A DNA stretch of 64,000 bases from Candidatus Kapaibacterium thiocyanatum (GCA_001899175.1 MKVH01000008.1:1-64000), one strand, 5' to 3'; positions 8,601 to 17,801 are shown, numbered from the stretch's first letter. Notes: a model not told the origin generated them from the sequence alone. Numbers and translations are program-made.

Positions 8601-9775
8601 CACGCGGGGATGAACCGGCGCCGGGCGTGGCCTATATCGATACGACGACATATCACCCGCACACGCGGGGATGAACCGACTCCGTACGCGGAACCAACCT
8701 ATCAATCACTATATCACCCGCACACGCGGGGATGAACCGCGGTGTTCGGCCACTGTTCCAGTGTCTGAAGAATATCACCCGCACACGCGGGGATGAACCG
8801 TTTAAATCACCCTTCAATGGATCAGAACCAGTATATCACCCGCACACGCGGGGATGAACCGTATATGGACGAAGGCGATGCAGCTGCACTCCAATATCAC
8901 CCGCACACGCGGGGATGAACCGCGGACCCAACGCCGCCGCTCACGGCCTCGGAGATGTCACCCGCACACGCGGGGATGAACCGGTCTCTATCAATATGAT
9001 GAGGACACCAAACGGATGTCACCCGCACACGCGGGGATGAACCGTATCCTCCGTCATCGACGCGTGTATCATGGATATGTCACCCGCACACGCGGGGATG
9101 AACCGACGTCGCATACGATCTGGTGATTATCGGCTGGATGTCACCCGCACACGCGGGGATGAACCGACCAGGGCGTCAGGTTCAAAAAACAACACTATAT
9201 GTCACCCGCACACGCGGGGATGAACCGGGCAGTACGTGCGCGGCACGGTCATCGAGGGTATGTCACCCGCACACGCGGGGATGAACCGAGGGAGAGAATG
9301 GATATTACGATCGCTACCGTATATCACCCGCACACGCGGGGATGAACCGCATGCTGCCGCGTTGCAGCAGTACGACGCGCAATGTCACCCGCACACGCGG
9401 GGATGAACCGTGGCATAGTGGTTTTTTCGTTGCCATATCTAGATGTCACCCGCACACGCGGGGATGAACCGGTCATAGGCCCACCGGGATATTCGTGATT
9501 CCGATGTCACCCGCACGCGGGGATGAACCGGAACTCGATATCAAAATCACCGAGGAGAAAAAATGTCACCCGCACACGCGGGGATGAACCGGCAACACGT
9601 CAAGGTCAAGGGGCCGATGGGAAAATGTCACCCGCACACGCGGGGATGAACCGAGAATCATCATCAACGGAGCGCCTGGTGCGTGATGTCACCCGCACAC
9701 GCGGGGATGAACCGGGCAAGTCTCAGTGGGACGATACAGAACAGATATGTCACCCGCACACGCGGGGATGAAGAG
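5660..9775 (+). CRISPR. Type I-E-like CRISPR array, 68 repeats and 67 spacers
   Basis: A 29-nt repeat begins ATGTCACCCGC, carries a CGCGGGGAT block and ends AACCG; the inner part can form the usual short hairpin. Starts recur every 61 nt. I followed the unit starts from 5660 to 9747 and get 68 repeats. Spacers are 32 nt except two of 33 nt (7214-7246 and 9592-9624). Repeat 64 (9504-9530) has lost 2 nt. Repeat 5 ends in T instead of G. The last unit loses its final CCG, which marks the trailer. Base 3 of the repeat is G in most units but A in three blocks (units 29-41, 49-54 and 61). Spacers 25 and 33 are identical. No cas gene is in the window. Confidence 0.98.
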
Positions 9776-9791
9776 GCACATGGAATGACAA

Positions 9792-9822
9792 AACGCCTGT
9801 CGGACTCCGTCCGACAGGCGTT
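9792..9822 (-). terminator. Terminator after dps
   Basis: A perfect 14-bp stem (AACGCCTGTCGGAC and its complement) with a 3-nt loop. On the minus strand it is followed by TTTTG, and it lies 70 bases past the dps stop. It also insulates the end of the CRISPR array. Confidence 0.85.
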
Positions 9823-9895
9823 CCTGTTTCGATGCTGACCGAGTGCCGATACGACGATACCGTCGTATCACATGCCACTGCACATCATCCCGACG

Positions 9896-10369
9896 TCATC
9901 CCATATAGGCGGAGTACATCCACACGAGTTTTTCCTGGGCGCGGATGTAGTCGCTCATCAGGGCATTGGTTCCCTCGTCGTGGGCTTCGGCCGAAATCTG
10001 CAGTATCTGGCGCTGAAGCACCAGGTTCGTCCTGAAGGCATCGAGGATATGACCGACGGCATCGCGGCCCTCCGTCACGTCTTCGACGGGCTTGAGTTCC
10101 GAGCGCTTCAGATAGGCCGTGAACGAGTGCAGAGGCCTGTCGCCCAGCGTCAGGATGCGCTCGGCGATCTCGTCGATCTTGAGTTGCAGGTCGGTATACA
10201 GTTCCTCGAACTTCACATGCAGCTCGAAGAACTTCTCTCCACGGATGTTCCAGTGGAAACCGCGGACGTTCTGGTAGAAGATCTGGTAGTTGGCCAGAAG
10301 GGTATTCAGTTCCTGGGACAGGGACGACGTCTTCTTGACGTCGAGGCCGATAGCACTACGCTTTGCCAT
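9896..10369 (-). CDS. dps: Dps-type ferritin-like DNA-protection protein
   Basis: 157 aa from ATG 10369 (minus), with AAGGAG eight bases upstream; that ribosome site overlaps the stop codon of the M42 gene before it, so the two are coupled. The sequence follows the Dps/ferritin-like family: LNTLLANYQIFYQNVRGFHW followed by NIRGEKFFELHVKFEELYTD gives the ferroxidase His/Asp/Glu ligands, then DEIAERILTLGDRPL. Dps forms a dodecamer that oxidises Fe(II) with H2O2, stores iron and shields DNA under oxidative stress. Length and motif spacing are normal for the family. Confidence 0.93.
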   Translation of the reverse strand: MAKRSAIGLDVKKTSSLSQELNTLLANYQIFYQNVRGFHWNIRGEKFFELHVKFEELYTDLQLKIDEIAERILTLGDRPLHSFTAYLKRSELKPVEDVTEGRDAVGHILDAFRTNLVLQRQILQISAEAHDEGTNALMSDYIRAQEKLVWMYSAYMG

Positions 10370-10371
10370 TT

Positions 10372-11391
10372 CTACTCCTTGAACGAATGATGGATATATG
10401 CCATACCGAGGTCTACCGTCGCAACGATGCCATTGACGTGCGTGCGCTCCATTCCGTGCGACGCATGGACGCCGGGACCGATCAATGCCACACGTGCGTC
10501 GATTCCTGCGCGCCAGGCCGCCGTTCCATCCGAGCTGTAGAACGGATAGATATCCACTGCATGGGGAATCGACCGCTCTTCGGCCAGCTTCGTCAACGTC
10601 GTACGGAAGGTGTAGTCGTACGGTCCTCCCGAATCCTTGGCACAGATGGAACAGAGCGTCTCCGATCCGTCGAGTGGATCGCCCACCACGCCCATGTCGA
10701 CGACGAGGATCTCTTCGACGGACGGGGCCCATCCTGCGGCACCGCCGTGGCCGACTTCCTCGTACGTGGAGAAGAACAGTTCGACGGGAACGTTCAGACC
10801 CTCCTGCTTGCATCGACGGGCGATCTCGAAGAGGACGAAGCATCCGGCCTTGTTGTCGAGAAAATGACTCTTCACGTAGCCGTTCTCCAGCGCCCGATAG
10901 CGCGGGTCCACGGCAACGATGTCACCGACGCGTATTCCCAGCTTCAGGACGTCGTCCTTACTCGCTACCTGCTCGTCGATCCTTACGTGCATCGTATCGA
11001 CGGACCGCTCGGTGGAACCGGCCTTGTTGTTCGAATGGGCTGACGGGTTGTTGAGCAGAACGGTTCCATCGTACGTCCTTCCGTCCGTGGTGTGGACGCG
11101 CACGTAGGAGCCTTCGAAGCTCGGCAGCAATGGGCCACCGAGGAGGGAGAAGCGCAGCGTACCGTTCGGATTGATGGCCGCCACGATCATGCCCAGCGTA
11201 TCCGTATGGGCGGCGATGGCCAGGCGGGAAGCCGATGATCCGAGGGAGCAGCGGACGGCACCTTTGGCCGTACGTTCGGGGACGTAGCCCATTCCCTCGA
11301 GGGTGCGCATGATGAAGGCCGCCGCGTTGTCCGTATACCCGGACGGTGAATCGATGGCGATCAGTTCTTCGAGCAGATGGAGCGTTTCCAT
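10372..11391 (-). CDS. M42-family metallo-aminopeptidase
   Basis: 339 aa from ATG 11391; an alternative start 14 codons upstream exists. It shows the full M42 ligand set: AAHTDT (His/Asp near residue 62), FLDNKAG (bridging Asp), TYEEVGHGG (catalytic Glu pair), VVDMGVVGD (Asp) and ASHGMERTH near the end (His). M42 enzymes (CelM/FrvX/TET type) are di-metal, often tetrahedral, cytosolic aminopeptidases that trim peptides. It lies 2 bp before dps on the same strand. Its substrate preference cannot be told from sequence. Confidence 0.92.
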   Translation of the reverse strand: METLHLLEELIAIDSPSGYTDNAAAFIMRTLEGMGYVPERTAKGAVRCSLGSSASRLAIAAHTDTLGMIVAAINPNGTLRFSLLGGPLLPSFEGSYVRVHTTDGRTYDGTVLLNNPSAHSNNKAGSTERSVDTMHVRIDEQVASKDDVLKLGIRVGDIVAVDPRYRALENGYVKSHFLDNKAGCFVLFEIARRCKQEGLNVPVELFFSTYEEVGHGGAAGWAPSVEEILVVDMGVVGDPLDGSETLCSICAKDSGGPYDYTFRTTLTKLAEERSIPHAVDIYPFYSSDGTAAWRAGIDARVALIGPGVHASHGMERTHVNGIVATVDLGMAYIHHSFKE

Positions 11392-11593
11392 TGAGGAGGC
11401 ATCATATGATGAACAAGTCTCCAAAAGTAGCAATGAACAATGAACGTGGTGTGATGACGATCACCGCTACGACATCGGGGATCTGCCGGCGGAGTCAGGA
11501 AGCGAAGCTCGTCCGATGGCTGCCGGCCTGAACGAGGAATATCGCGCAGGGAGAAGAATATCGCGTACGAATATGACGTTATGGATATGAAGG

Positions 11594-11628
11594 ACACGCC
11601 GGCGGGCGATGGGGATCCGCCGGCGTGT
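11594..11628 (-). terminator. Hairpin after the Cys-rich exported protein
   Basis: A perfect 11-bp stem, ACACGCCGGCG with CGCCGGCGTGT, sits 26 bases past the stop at 11654. The T-run is weak on both strands. The rest of 11392-11653 shows nothing convincing. Confidence 0.55.
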
Positions 11629-11653
11629 ACGGTCGATCATCGTACGGCCATCG

Positions 11654-12298
11654 TCATGGACAGCATGGCTCGGGATTCAGATTGCATCCGATGGACAGGC
11701 AGGTCAGCGGTACGGTCGGCGGATGACATTCTTCTGGACCCGTACCGCAGACAGGCCCCCAGTTGAAGCTGCAGTCGCCCGGATTTGGAATGTTGAACTG
11801 ATAGTGCAGTAGATACGTGCAGCACGGTGCGTTCAGGCATGGTTCCCAGCAGTTCGCGGCAGTGTATTCCCAGCACGTGGGGTAGTTCACCAGCCATACG
11901 AAGTCCGGGTTGGACGGGCAGGCCGACAGGTACGTATTGCCACCGCAGCACACGCCGATCTTCGGTATCACCTTGTTCAGGATGATCTGGATATCGCCCG
12001 TCGTACCGGTCCATCCCACAGGACAGATCTTCTTGATGACCGTACGGGCGTTGATGGGATTCGGCACGCAGGGTTCGCCGAGCGGCCGTGCAGGGCAGTA
12101 CGTCTCGTTGCATACGGTCACATCCACCGTGCGGGTCTGTCCGCCCGGCATGCAGATATCTATCCGCCACACCTGATCGGGCTGGGCGCAGCTCGTACAG
12201 TAGGCCTGACCGAAGGCGCGTTGATCCGGCATCGACAGGCAGGCGACGAATAGCAGCGCTCCGAGGAGCGGACGGAGAAACGAGGAGCGTCGTGACAT
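11654..12298 (-). CDS. Exported Cys-rich protein of unknown function
   Basis: 214 aa from ATG 12298 (four codons inside a longer frame starting at 12310). A signal peptide (SRRSSFLRPLLGALLFVACL, cleavage near AFGQA) is followed by a ~180-residue mature part with more than twenty cysteines, several paired (GVCCGG, NAPCCTY, PEPCCP at the very end). It reads like a tightly disulfide-bonded surface or periplasmic protein. It is not a clear relative of the B cassette proteins, but like them it is small, exported, and rich in Cys, Pro and Trp. It is transcribed away from cassette 2. Confidence 0.75.
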   Translation of the reverse strand: MSRRSSFLRPLLGALLFVACLSMPDQRAFGQAYCTSCAQPDQVWRIDICMPGGQTRTVDVTVCNETYCPARPLGEPCVPNPINARTVIKKICPVGWTGTTGDIQIILNKVIPKIGVCCGGNTYLSACPSNPDFVWLVNYPTCWEYTAANCWEPCLNAPCCTYLLHYQFNIPNPGDCSFNWGPVCGTGPEECHPPTVPLTCLSIGCNLNPEPCCP

Positions 12299-12556
12299 CA
12301 GACACCTCATCCGAATATGTGGAAGAACGGCAATCGATATTCATTCCGGGCCCCATCCCGGAAATACAGGATGAATATATGGGAATATTCCGGTGAGTGT
12401 GAAACTCACCGGAACATCATCGGTTGGACGAATCACCCTTCCCGATGGATATGCGGTGTACGATACCGACGACCTCTGCTCGACAGGGTATAGAATTCCG
12501 AAGGTCACGGTGACCCATTCGCAAAGCGATGTTCGTCGTACCGGAATCATTGCCAA

Positions 12557-12581
12557 GACTATGACCGTAAGTGGCATAGTC
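12557..12581. promoter_or_regulatory. Recurrent palindrome, copy 1
   Basis: GACTATGAC-N7-GGCATAGTC, arms of 9 bp with one mismatch. This is the same element as at 14671, 16667 and 18607, but here it is ~350 bp before the A2 start instead of ~65. The rest of the 12300-12933 stretch holds no gene I can support. Confidence 0.6.
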
Positions 12582-12933
12582 GTCTCTCTACAATTGCGTA
12601 CGATCACGGTTCGATCGCCATGGTCCATGGCGTGCCCGGCGGTATCCAGGCGGACTTGTCACGAATCCGAAGCGACACACACGATATACGCTACGTGCCG
12701 GGATCGCGGACCGTGCATGGTATGACCGTGTCGACGGTAGACGACGTCGACCATGCATCGCTTCAAGAACGGAAGTCACACACATGCGAATCATGATACC
12801 GGGCTTGCATCGTTTCGAATCGATCCATATGTTCGATTCGTTATCTGTCTGCATATGTCGCTATAGAAGTTGTCGGGATAGGATAGTACGTACGGATCGC
12901 GGCTACATGGAAATACATTTGATAGAGGGTTAT

Positions 12934-13986
12934 ATGTTCACGATGTTCCATTGGGCTATCGGTGCTCTCGCCGTATGCCTGATGTCCTTGTACGGCACCC
13001 TTCCCGCATGGGCGCAGTGCGATTCCTCCTTCCAGTTCTATCCGCCGGATGCGAGGATCTATCCTACCACAGCGGACGGTCCCGATACGTCCCATCCGAT
13101 CGATCCCCGCATCTACACCGCACAATGGCATTTCGAGACGCAGTCCGATTCGACGACGACGCATATCATCGTCGATGACTTCATCGGCAACGGGCGTCGT
13201 ATCTGGATGCACAACTGGTGCCGCGACAAGGTGTGGAACTGGAACAAGGTCACGAAGCAGTACTTCGTCGAGATCAGCAATGCCGGGATGAGCGAGATGT
13301 CCCGCACATCGTACATGCCCATCGTCGCCGGTGATACCATCGGCTTCTTCCGCTGCATCTACTGGGGAAGCCGGAGTGCGACGGAACCACGGTTCAGATA
13401 TGTTTCCGACGACGTCGTGTCCTACAGCGCCGAGCTCGTGCGACAGACGACAGGTCAGCGTCTCGCCCTTCTCGATACGTTCCGCATCAGCCAGAACGGA
13501 GCGTCGACGCCATGCTTCCATGCCCGGTACCCTCTCGCCTCGAAGGTCAGATACGTGATACCGTCGCATATCACGGACACCATCCATGCATGCATCCGGA
13601 TCAACGTCCATACGAACGGTGCATCCAACGATACGTTCTCCCGATCCGACGTATTCAGCACGGCCCGTGTGCGCCTCTTTCTCGACAATGCCTACTTCGA
13701 GAACTTCATGTCGACGGTGAATACGGAGAATGCCTGCGGTGCATCTCCGGTAAACTGCGGTGTGACCATCGCGAACGGTACGGCAGGGACGATCAATGCG
13801 ATGATCTCTTCGAATACCGTCGCTCTCGTCAAGGCATACTCCCAGCAAGGGCTACCGGTAGCGGAAGCTGCCATCACGAGCTGGCCCAGTACGAAGACGT
13901 TGACGACGAATTCGGGTCTGTTCATGGTATGCGGTCTGGACGATACCGGTACCATCATCTGCACGAGTATGGTAATGGTACCGTGA
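12934..13986 (+). CDS. Secreted cassette protein A, copy 2
   Basis: 350 aa. I chose ATG 12934 over longer in-frame starts because it gives a clean signal peptide (ending PAWAQ before CDSSFQFYPPDA) and because the same AGGGTTATATG context precedes the A4 start at 16758. The body follows A1 closely (AQWHFETQSDSTTTH, VWNWNK, GDTIGFFR, RISQNGASTPC), with the same T9SS-like tail ending TSMVMVP. The paired B gene 29 nt downstream is interrupted by a stop codon. The function is unknown. Confidence 0.85.
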   Translation: MFTMFHWAIGALAVCLMSLYGTLPAWAQCDSSFQFYPPDARIYPTTADGPDTSHPIDPRIYTAQWHFETQSDSTTTHIIVDDFIGNGRRIWMHNWCRDKVWNWNKVTKQYFVEISNAGMSEMSRTSYMPIVAGDTIGFFRCIYWGSRSATEPRFRYVSDDVVSYSAELVRQTTGQRLALLDTFRISQNGASTPCFHARYPLASKVRYVIPSHITDTIHACIRINVHTNGASNDTFSRSDVFSTARVRLFLDNAYFENFMSTVNTENACGASPVNCGVTIANGTAGTINAMISSNTVALVKAYSQQGLPVAEAAITSWPSTKTLTTNSGLFMVCGLDDTGTIICTSMVMVP

Positions 13987-14015
13987 TATACTACATCACT
14001 GGATAATGGACGATC

Positions 14016-14435
14016 GTGATCCGACTCTTCATACATCTGATAGTGCTACTGTGCGTGTCCACCATATCGACGAAGGCCCTGACGTCGAAACGGTCGCCGG
14101 CTTCCGACGGAAGCGATCCCGTATGCAATCCCGGGGTCGACGATATCATCATCGCCGTCGCAGGGCCGCGCGAATGCTACTGCTCGGAGACATCCACCGG
14201 AGGAATCGGCAGTGCCACGACGATATAGCCACCGAGATTGTACGACATCATCTTCTATTTCGCCGTTCAGTATCAATGCAATCCGGAACAGTACAACAGT
14301 ACGACGTCGATCTGCACACGGCGCAGTGAATGTGCATCCGATGCCAGCTACCAGGTACCCGGATGGAACTTCTACGTCATCACCGGTGGTTATCCCGTCT
14401 TCACGATCGAGGCGGGTCCGGGCAGTACGCCGTAG
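14016..14435 (+). pseudogene. Cassette protein B, copy 2, with an in-frame stop
   Basis: Starts at GTG 14016 with a signal peptide (FIHLIVLLCVSTISTKAL) and the B-type start LTSKRSP. It reads through PVCNPG and RECYCSE to a TAG at 14226-14228, then continues in the same frame (YDIIFYFAVQYQCNPE, ending IEAGPGSTP). In B1 and B4 the stop position is the Tyr of FYPPG, so one base change (TAT/TAC to TAG) explains the break. The downstream half still aligns to the end, so the loss looks recent, unless the stop is read through. Confidence 0.75.
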
Positions 14436-14551
14436 CCGGCAGTGATATCAGGTGATCTTCGCTGCGTACATCATGTCGTCCGGATATGCATCGTATCCAT
14501 GTATATCATCAGATACGAAACCCGGGAAGTCGCTCTGCCCTTCGCAGTATT

Positions 14552-14703
14552 GCCGCCGATGGATCGATCCCGTATCCTCTCCCTGGAACGCTCGCGTCAG
14601 ATATTCTCCCTTGATGGATTCGATTCCTGCTTCATGAAGTATAGGTCATCCTGCACGGTGCATGATGGAGACTATGCCCGTAGATGGCATAGTGCGCCCC
14701 ATA
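14552..14703 (+). repeat. Upstream block duplicated at 16526-16699
   Basis: About 80 bases beginning GCCGCCGATGGATCGATCCC are identical to 16526-16605. After ~22 extra bases in the second copy, another ~70 bases with the palindrome are nearly identical. This is a recent duplication of the control region in front of A3 and A4. Confidence 0.85.
14671..14693. promoter_or_regulatory. Recurrent palindrome, copy 2
   Basis: ACTATGCC-CGTAGAT-GGCATAGT, perfect 8-bp arms, 63 bases before the A3 start codon. Confidence 0.7.
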
Positions 14704-14756
14704 GGTTCGTACCGCGCGATCGCGGTATTCCGTATGCAGATAGGAACGAGGGAAAC

Positions 14757-15788
14757 ATGCCTGCTATGGTTCGAGGAGTCATCAATATGATGATTCTGTG
14801 TTCGATGCCCTTTCCCGTATTCGCCCAGTGCGATTCTCTCGAACAACTCTTCCTCGCAGACACCGCCCTGCGTATCGTGGCCAGTAACGGAATACGTCAG
14901 GCAGGAGAATTCGTGCCGTCATTCGATTTCGAACATCAGACGGACTCGACGCGGTTCTTCTTCAAGATCAGTGAATTCCGCAAGAACTCGCTGTGGGTCT
15001 TCGCCGACAACTGGTGCATGGACAAGGTCTGGAACTGGTCCGACTATCTCGATACCGACACGACTGAAGTCACCAATACCATGCTTAGCGTGTTGTCCAG
15101 ATCGAGAATGATCAGTATTGCGGCAGGTGATACGTTCTCCGTATTCAAACGTATCTACTGGGAGGATCGCAGCGGAGACACTTTCGCATTCGAGAAGCTG
15201 ATCAATCCCGATGCCGTGTCCATGTGGATCGAACTCGTGAACGCATCGACCGGGGCCCGGATTTCACTGCTTGATTCGGCGCACTTCTCTTCGACAACGT
15301 CAAGTACGAAGCCTTGTCTTTACGCCATGCTTCCGTTGACAGCTCGCTGTGTGTATATCGCTCCGGCCGGATTCCCGGCGACGGATGCATACCTTCAGGT
15401 GAACGTGTCGTCAGACGGTGCGGTAAACAAGCGATGGACGCGATGGGACAACATCGTACATGCAGGTTCGAACATCATCCTGAACTATGAAGGAACGCGC
15501 AACTACTGCACGGTCATCGATGAAGCGAATCAGTGTTCTCCAACGTCGACGTCCTGCACCTTCACCGTGGCGACGTTGTCGGGGCCGAGGCGAGTACGCA
15601 CGGTGCTCACCCCCAGGTCGGGAATAACGAACTTCGATCTCTACACGTCCGGCGGCCAGTTCATCGCCACGACGAACGTAGTGTCCGGCACTACCACCTA
15701 CGACATTCCTGTGAATCCCGGTCTCTACTATGTCATCGCACGTACAGACTCGGGCATGCAGTGTACCAGGAACATCCTGGTGTACTGA
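14757..15788 (+). CDS. Secreted cassette protein A, copy 3 (divergent)
   Basis: 343 aa from ATG 14757, chosen for its signal peptide (VINMMILCSMPFPVFAQ before CDSLEQLF) and for lying just past the palindrome; the frame is open far upstream but that part is the duplicated control block. It is the most divergent A copy, sharing the FEHQTDSTRFFFKISEF, NWCMDKVWNWSD and GDTFSVFKRIYW blocks. Its end is the most typical T9SS type A tail of the four (FDLYTSGGQFIATT, then PGLYYVIARTDSG and NILVY). The paired B gene at 15867 is frameshifted. The export route is therefore well supported, but the function is unknown. Confidence 0.85.
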   Translation: MPAMVRGVINMMILCSMPFPVFAQCDSLEQLFLADTALRIVASNGIRQAGEFVPSFDFEHQTDSTRFFFKISEFRKNSLWVFADNWCMDKVWNWSDYLDTDTTEVTNTMLSVLSRSRMISIAAGDTFSVFKRIYWEDRSGDTFAFEKLINPDAVSMWIELVNASTGARISLLDSAHFSSTTSSTKPCLYAMLPLTARCVYIAPAGFPATDAYLQVNVSSDGAVNKRWTRWDNIVHAGSNIILNYEGTRNYCTVIDEANQCSPTSTSCTFTVATLSGPRRVRTVLTPRSGITNFDLYTSGGQFIATTNVVSGTTTYDIPVNPGLYYVIARTDSGMQCTRNILVY

Positions 15789-15866
15789 TGAAGGGCCATC
15801 CGGCATTATTGGTGGGTCGTCGCGCATCCAGAATATTCAGATGTACTACCCCAAGGGGCTCGGTCG

Positions 15867-16275
15867 TGAAGTATCGTATATCCTTCGTGATTCTTCTCTC
15901 CATCATCGTCCGTCTATCTCTCCAGCGTTACCCAAGCAACCACGTAGTCAGCGGAAGTGCGCGATTCCGCAGGCACGCGCCAATCCCCCAGCGGAAATAG
16001 GACGTTGTCAATGTGGTGACTTCATCACGCAGTCCGGCAGCATCACGCTCGGCACGACATTCTGCCGATGTACGCCGGTGTACTGTCCGCCACAGGCGCC
16101 CAACATTCCTGCAGTGAACGACTGTACGTTCGATACGAGCTGCACGAACTCTGGCGGGGGACCATGTCAGAAGTTCAAGTATGAGCAGGATCCGCAACGT
16201 GACATTCCGGACTGGGCTGGCGGAGTGATGCCCAAGTACGGAGTGTACACATCCTTCGAACTGTTCGGACCATGA
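15867..16275 (+). pseudogene. Cassette protein B, copy 3, frameshifted in the signal peptide
   Basis: From GTG 15867 one frame encodes a signal-peptide-like start (KYRISFVILLSIIVRLSL). The matching mature part (SPALPKQPRSQRKCAIPQ, then GRCQCGD, CRCTPVYCPPQ, NDCTFDTSCTN) is in the next frame from about 15920 to the stop at 16275. SPALPKQPRSQRK lines up with STALTSKRKPG of the other B proteins. A one-base insertion or deletion near 15905-15930 would join them. The mature part is a diverged B homologue with about ten cysteines. It could instead be a shorter gene with another start. Confidence 0.6.
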
Positions 16276-16525
16276 TTCGTACAGATCTATGCCACACAGA
16301 AGTGTTCGCATACATGATCCGATTCCACTACTACGCGTTTCGGCTTCGAGGGCAGTCGTACATAACGACCGATGCAAGTGGTCCAACAGTGTGGTTGACG
16401 AAAGCACCATGGTTGCGCGGTACGATGGAGTCACTCTCCACGCCGTATATCATACGGACATGCATTACTTCCACGTATACCGTCAGGCGGGACCCAGGGA
16501 TCGTTCCATACCACCCGCATATCTC

Positions 16526-16699
16526 GCCGCCGATGGATCGATCCCGTATCCTCTCCCTGGAACGCTCGCGTCAGATATTCTCCCTTGATGGATTCGATTC
16601 CTGCTCTCATCGTTCGCGATAACCCCTTCATGAAGTATAGGTCATCCTGCACGATGCATGATGGAGACTATGCCCGTAGATGGCATAGTGCGCCCCGTA
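16526..16699 (+). repeat. Second copy of the duplicated upstream block
   Basis: Matches 14552-14703, with an insertion of roughly 22 bases at 16606-16627. It contains the third palindrome and leads into A4. Confidence 0.85.
16667..16689. promoter_or_regulatory. Recurrent palindrome, copy 3
   Basis: ACTATGCC-CGTAGAT-GGCATAGT, identical to the copy at 14671, 68 bases before the A4 start. Confidence 0.7.
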
Positions 16700-16757
16700 C
16701 GTTCGTGCCGACGATAGTATCGTCGATGACGAACTACATACTACAATCAAGGGTTAT

Positions 16758-17801
16758 ATGCGCACGACGCTTCGAATAGCCATGCCGGTGCTGGCTATGT
16801 GCTTCCTGTCGCTGTCCGCATTCGCACAATGCGACTCGCTGCGACAGTTCTATCCACCTGGGACGAGGGTCCATCCACGGACGCCGACCGGTAGCGATAC
16901 CAGCGTCTCCATCGATCCACGGATCTACGTCACACAATGGCATTTCGAGACGCAGTCCGATTCCACCATCACCCGCTTCGTCTTCGACGACTTCGTCGGC
17001 AACGGACAGCGGGTCTGGCTCAACAACTGGTGCAAGGGCAAGACGTGGAACTGGAGCGACTCGCTGCAGGACTACATTCCGGAAGTCACGAATGCCCAGC
17101 TCAGTTCCATTTCGCATACGACCTACATGCCGCTCATCGGTGGAGATACGATAGGGTTCTACCGTCATGCCTACTGGCTATGGCGTGGACCGCAGAACGG
17201 ATCCATCGCCAGGTATCAGTCGCTCGATGTCGTCTCCTATTCCGTCGAACTCGTGAAGCAGACGACGGGACAACGGATGGCTCTGCTCGACACGTTCAGG
17301 ATCAGCCAGAGCGGAGCGTCGGCGCCATGCGTCTATACGTGGTATCCACTCGCCTCGAAGGTCAGATACGTCGTTCCCGCAAGCGTGACGGATACGACGT
17401 ATGCATCCATCCGCATCAATGTCTACACCGACGGAGGCACGAACGACACGTTCTCACGATCCGACAATTTCGGACCGACCAACTCCCGCTACTTCATCAA
17501 CAATTCGTACTTCAACAACTTCATGTCGACGGTGAATGCGGAGAACGCATGCGCTGCGTCGAGTGGTGGTTGTGGCATGGCGGTGACGAACGGTACCTCG
17601 GGTACCGTGGATGCAGCCGTATCGTCCGGTTCCATCGTCCAGGTCAAGGCCTTTTCACAGAGCGGCTTCATGGTCACCAGTGCGAACGTCACGAGCTGGC
17701 CCAGCACCAAGGTCCTGACGACGGGATCCGGGCTCTTCATCATCTGCGGCATCGACGGTTCGGGCTCCGTCGTCTGCACCAGCACCATGCTTGTTCCATA
17801 A
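16758..17801 (+). CDS. Secreted cassette protein A, copy 4
   Basis: 347 aa from ATG 16758 in the context AAGGGTTATATG. The signal peptide ends SAFAQ before CDSLRQFYPPG. Very close to A1 along the whole length (YVTQWHFETQSDSTITRFVF, RVWLNNWCKGKTWNWSDS, TQ-type tail ending CTSTMLVP), yet with many synonymous differences, so the two copies separated some time ago under purifying selection. An intact B gene follows after 17 nt and the pair ends in a strong terminator. The function is unknown; selection on both members suggests that the pair is used. Confidence 0.88.
   Translation: MRTTLRIAMPVLAMCFLSLSAFAQCDSLRQFYPPGTRVHPRTPTGSDTSVSIDPRIYVTQWHFETQSDSTITRFVFDDFVGNGQRVWLNNWCKGKTWNWSDSLQDYIPEVTNAQLSSISHTTYMPLIGGDTIGFYRHAYWLWRGPQNGSIARYQSLDVVSYSVELVKQTTGQRMALLDTFRISQSGASAPCVYTWYPLASKVRYVVPASVTDTTYASIRINVYTDGGTNDTFSRSDNFGPTNSRYFINNSYFNNFMSTVNAENACAASSGGCGMAVTNGTSGTVDAAVSSGSIVQVKAFSQSGFMVTSANVTSWPSTKVLTTGSGLFIICGIDGSGSVVCTSTMLVP

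Noticed and set aside
9472-9503. CRISPR spacer sharing short words with the cassette control regions (for example TGGCATAGTG at about 9411)
   Set aside because: The shared stretch is about 10 bases and not a believable self-target.
7066-9883. Open frames with repeated VTRTRGDEP or SPAHAGMNR units on both strands
   Set aside because: They are only translations of the CRISPR repeat; the period is 61 nt and no gene signals are present.
16937-17800. Alternative frame through A4 that leads into the B4 frame
   Set aside because: The in-frame A4 protein matches three paralogues, and B4 has its own start with a signal peptide.
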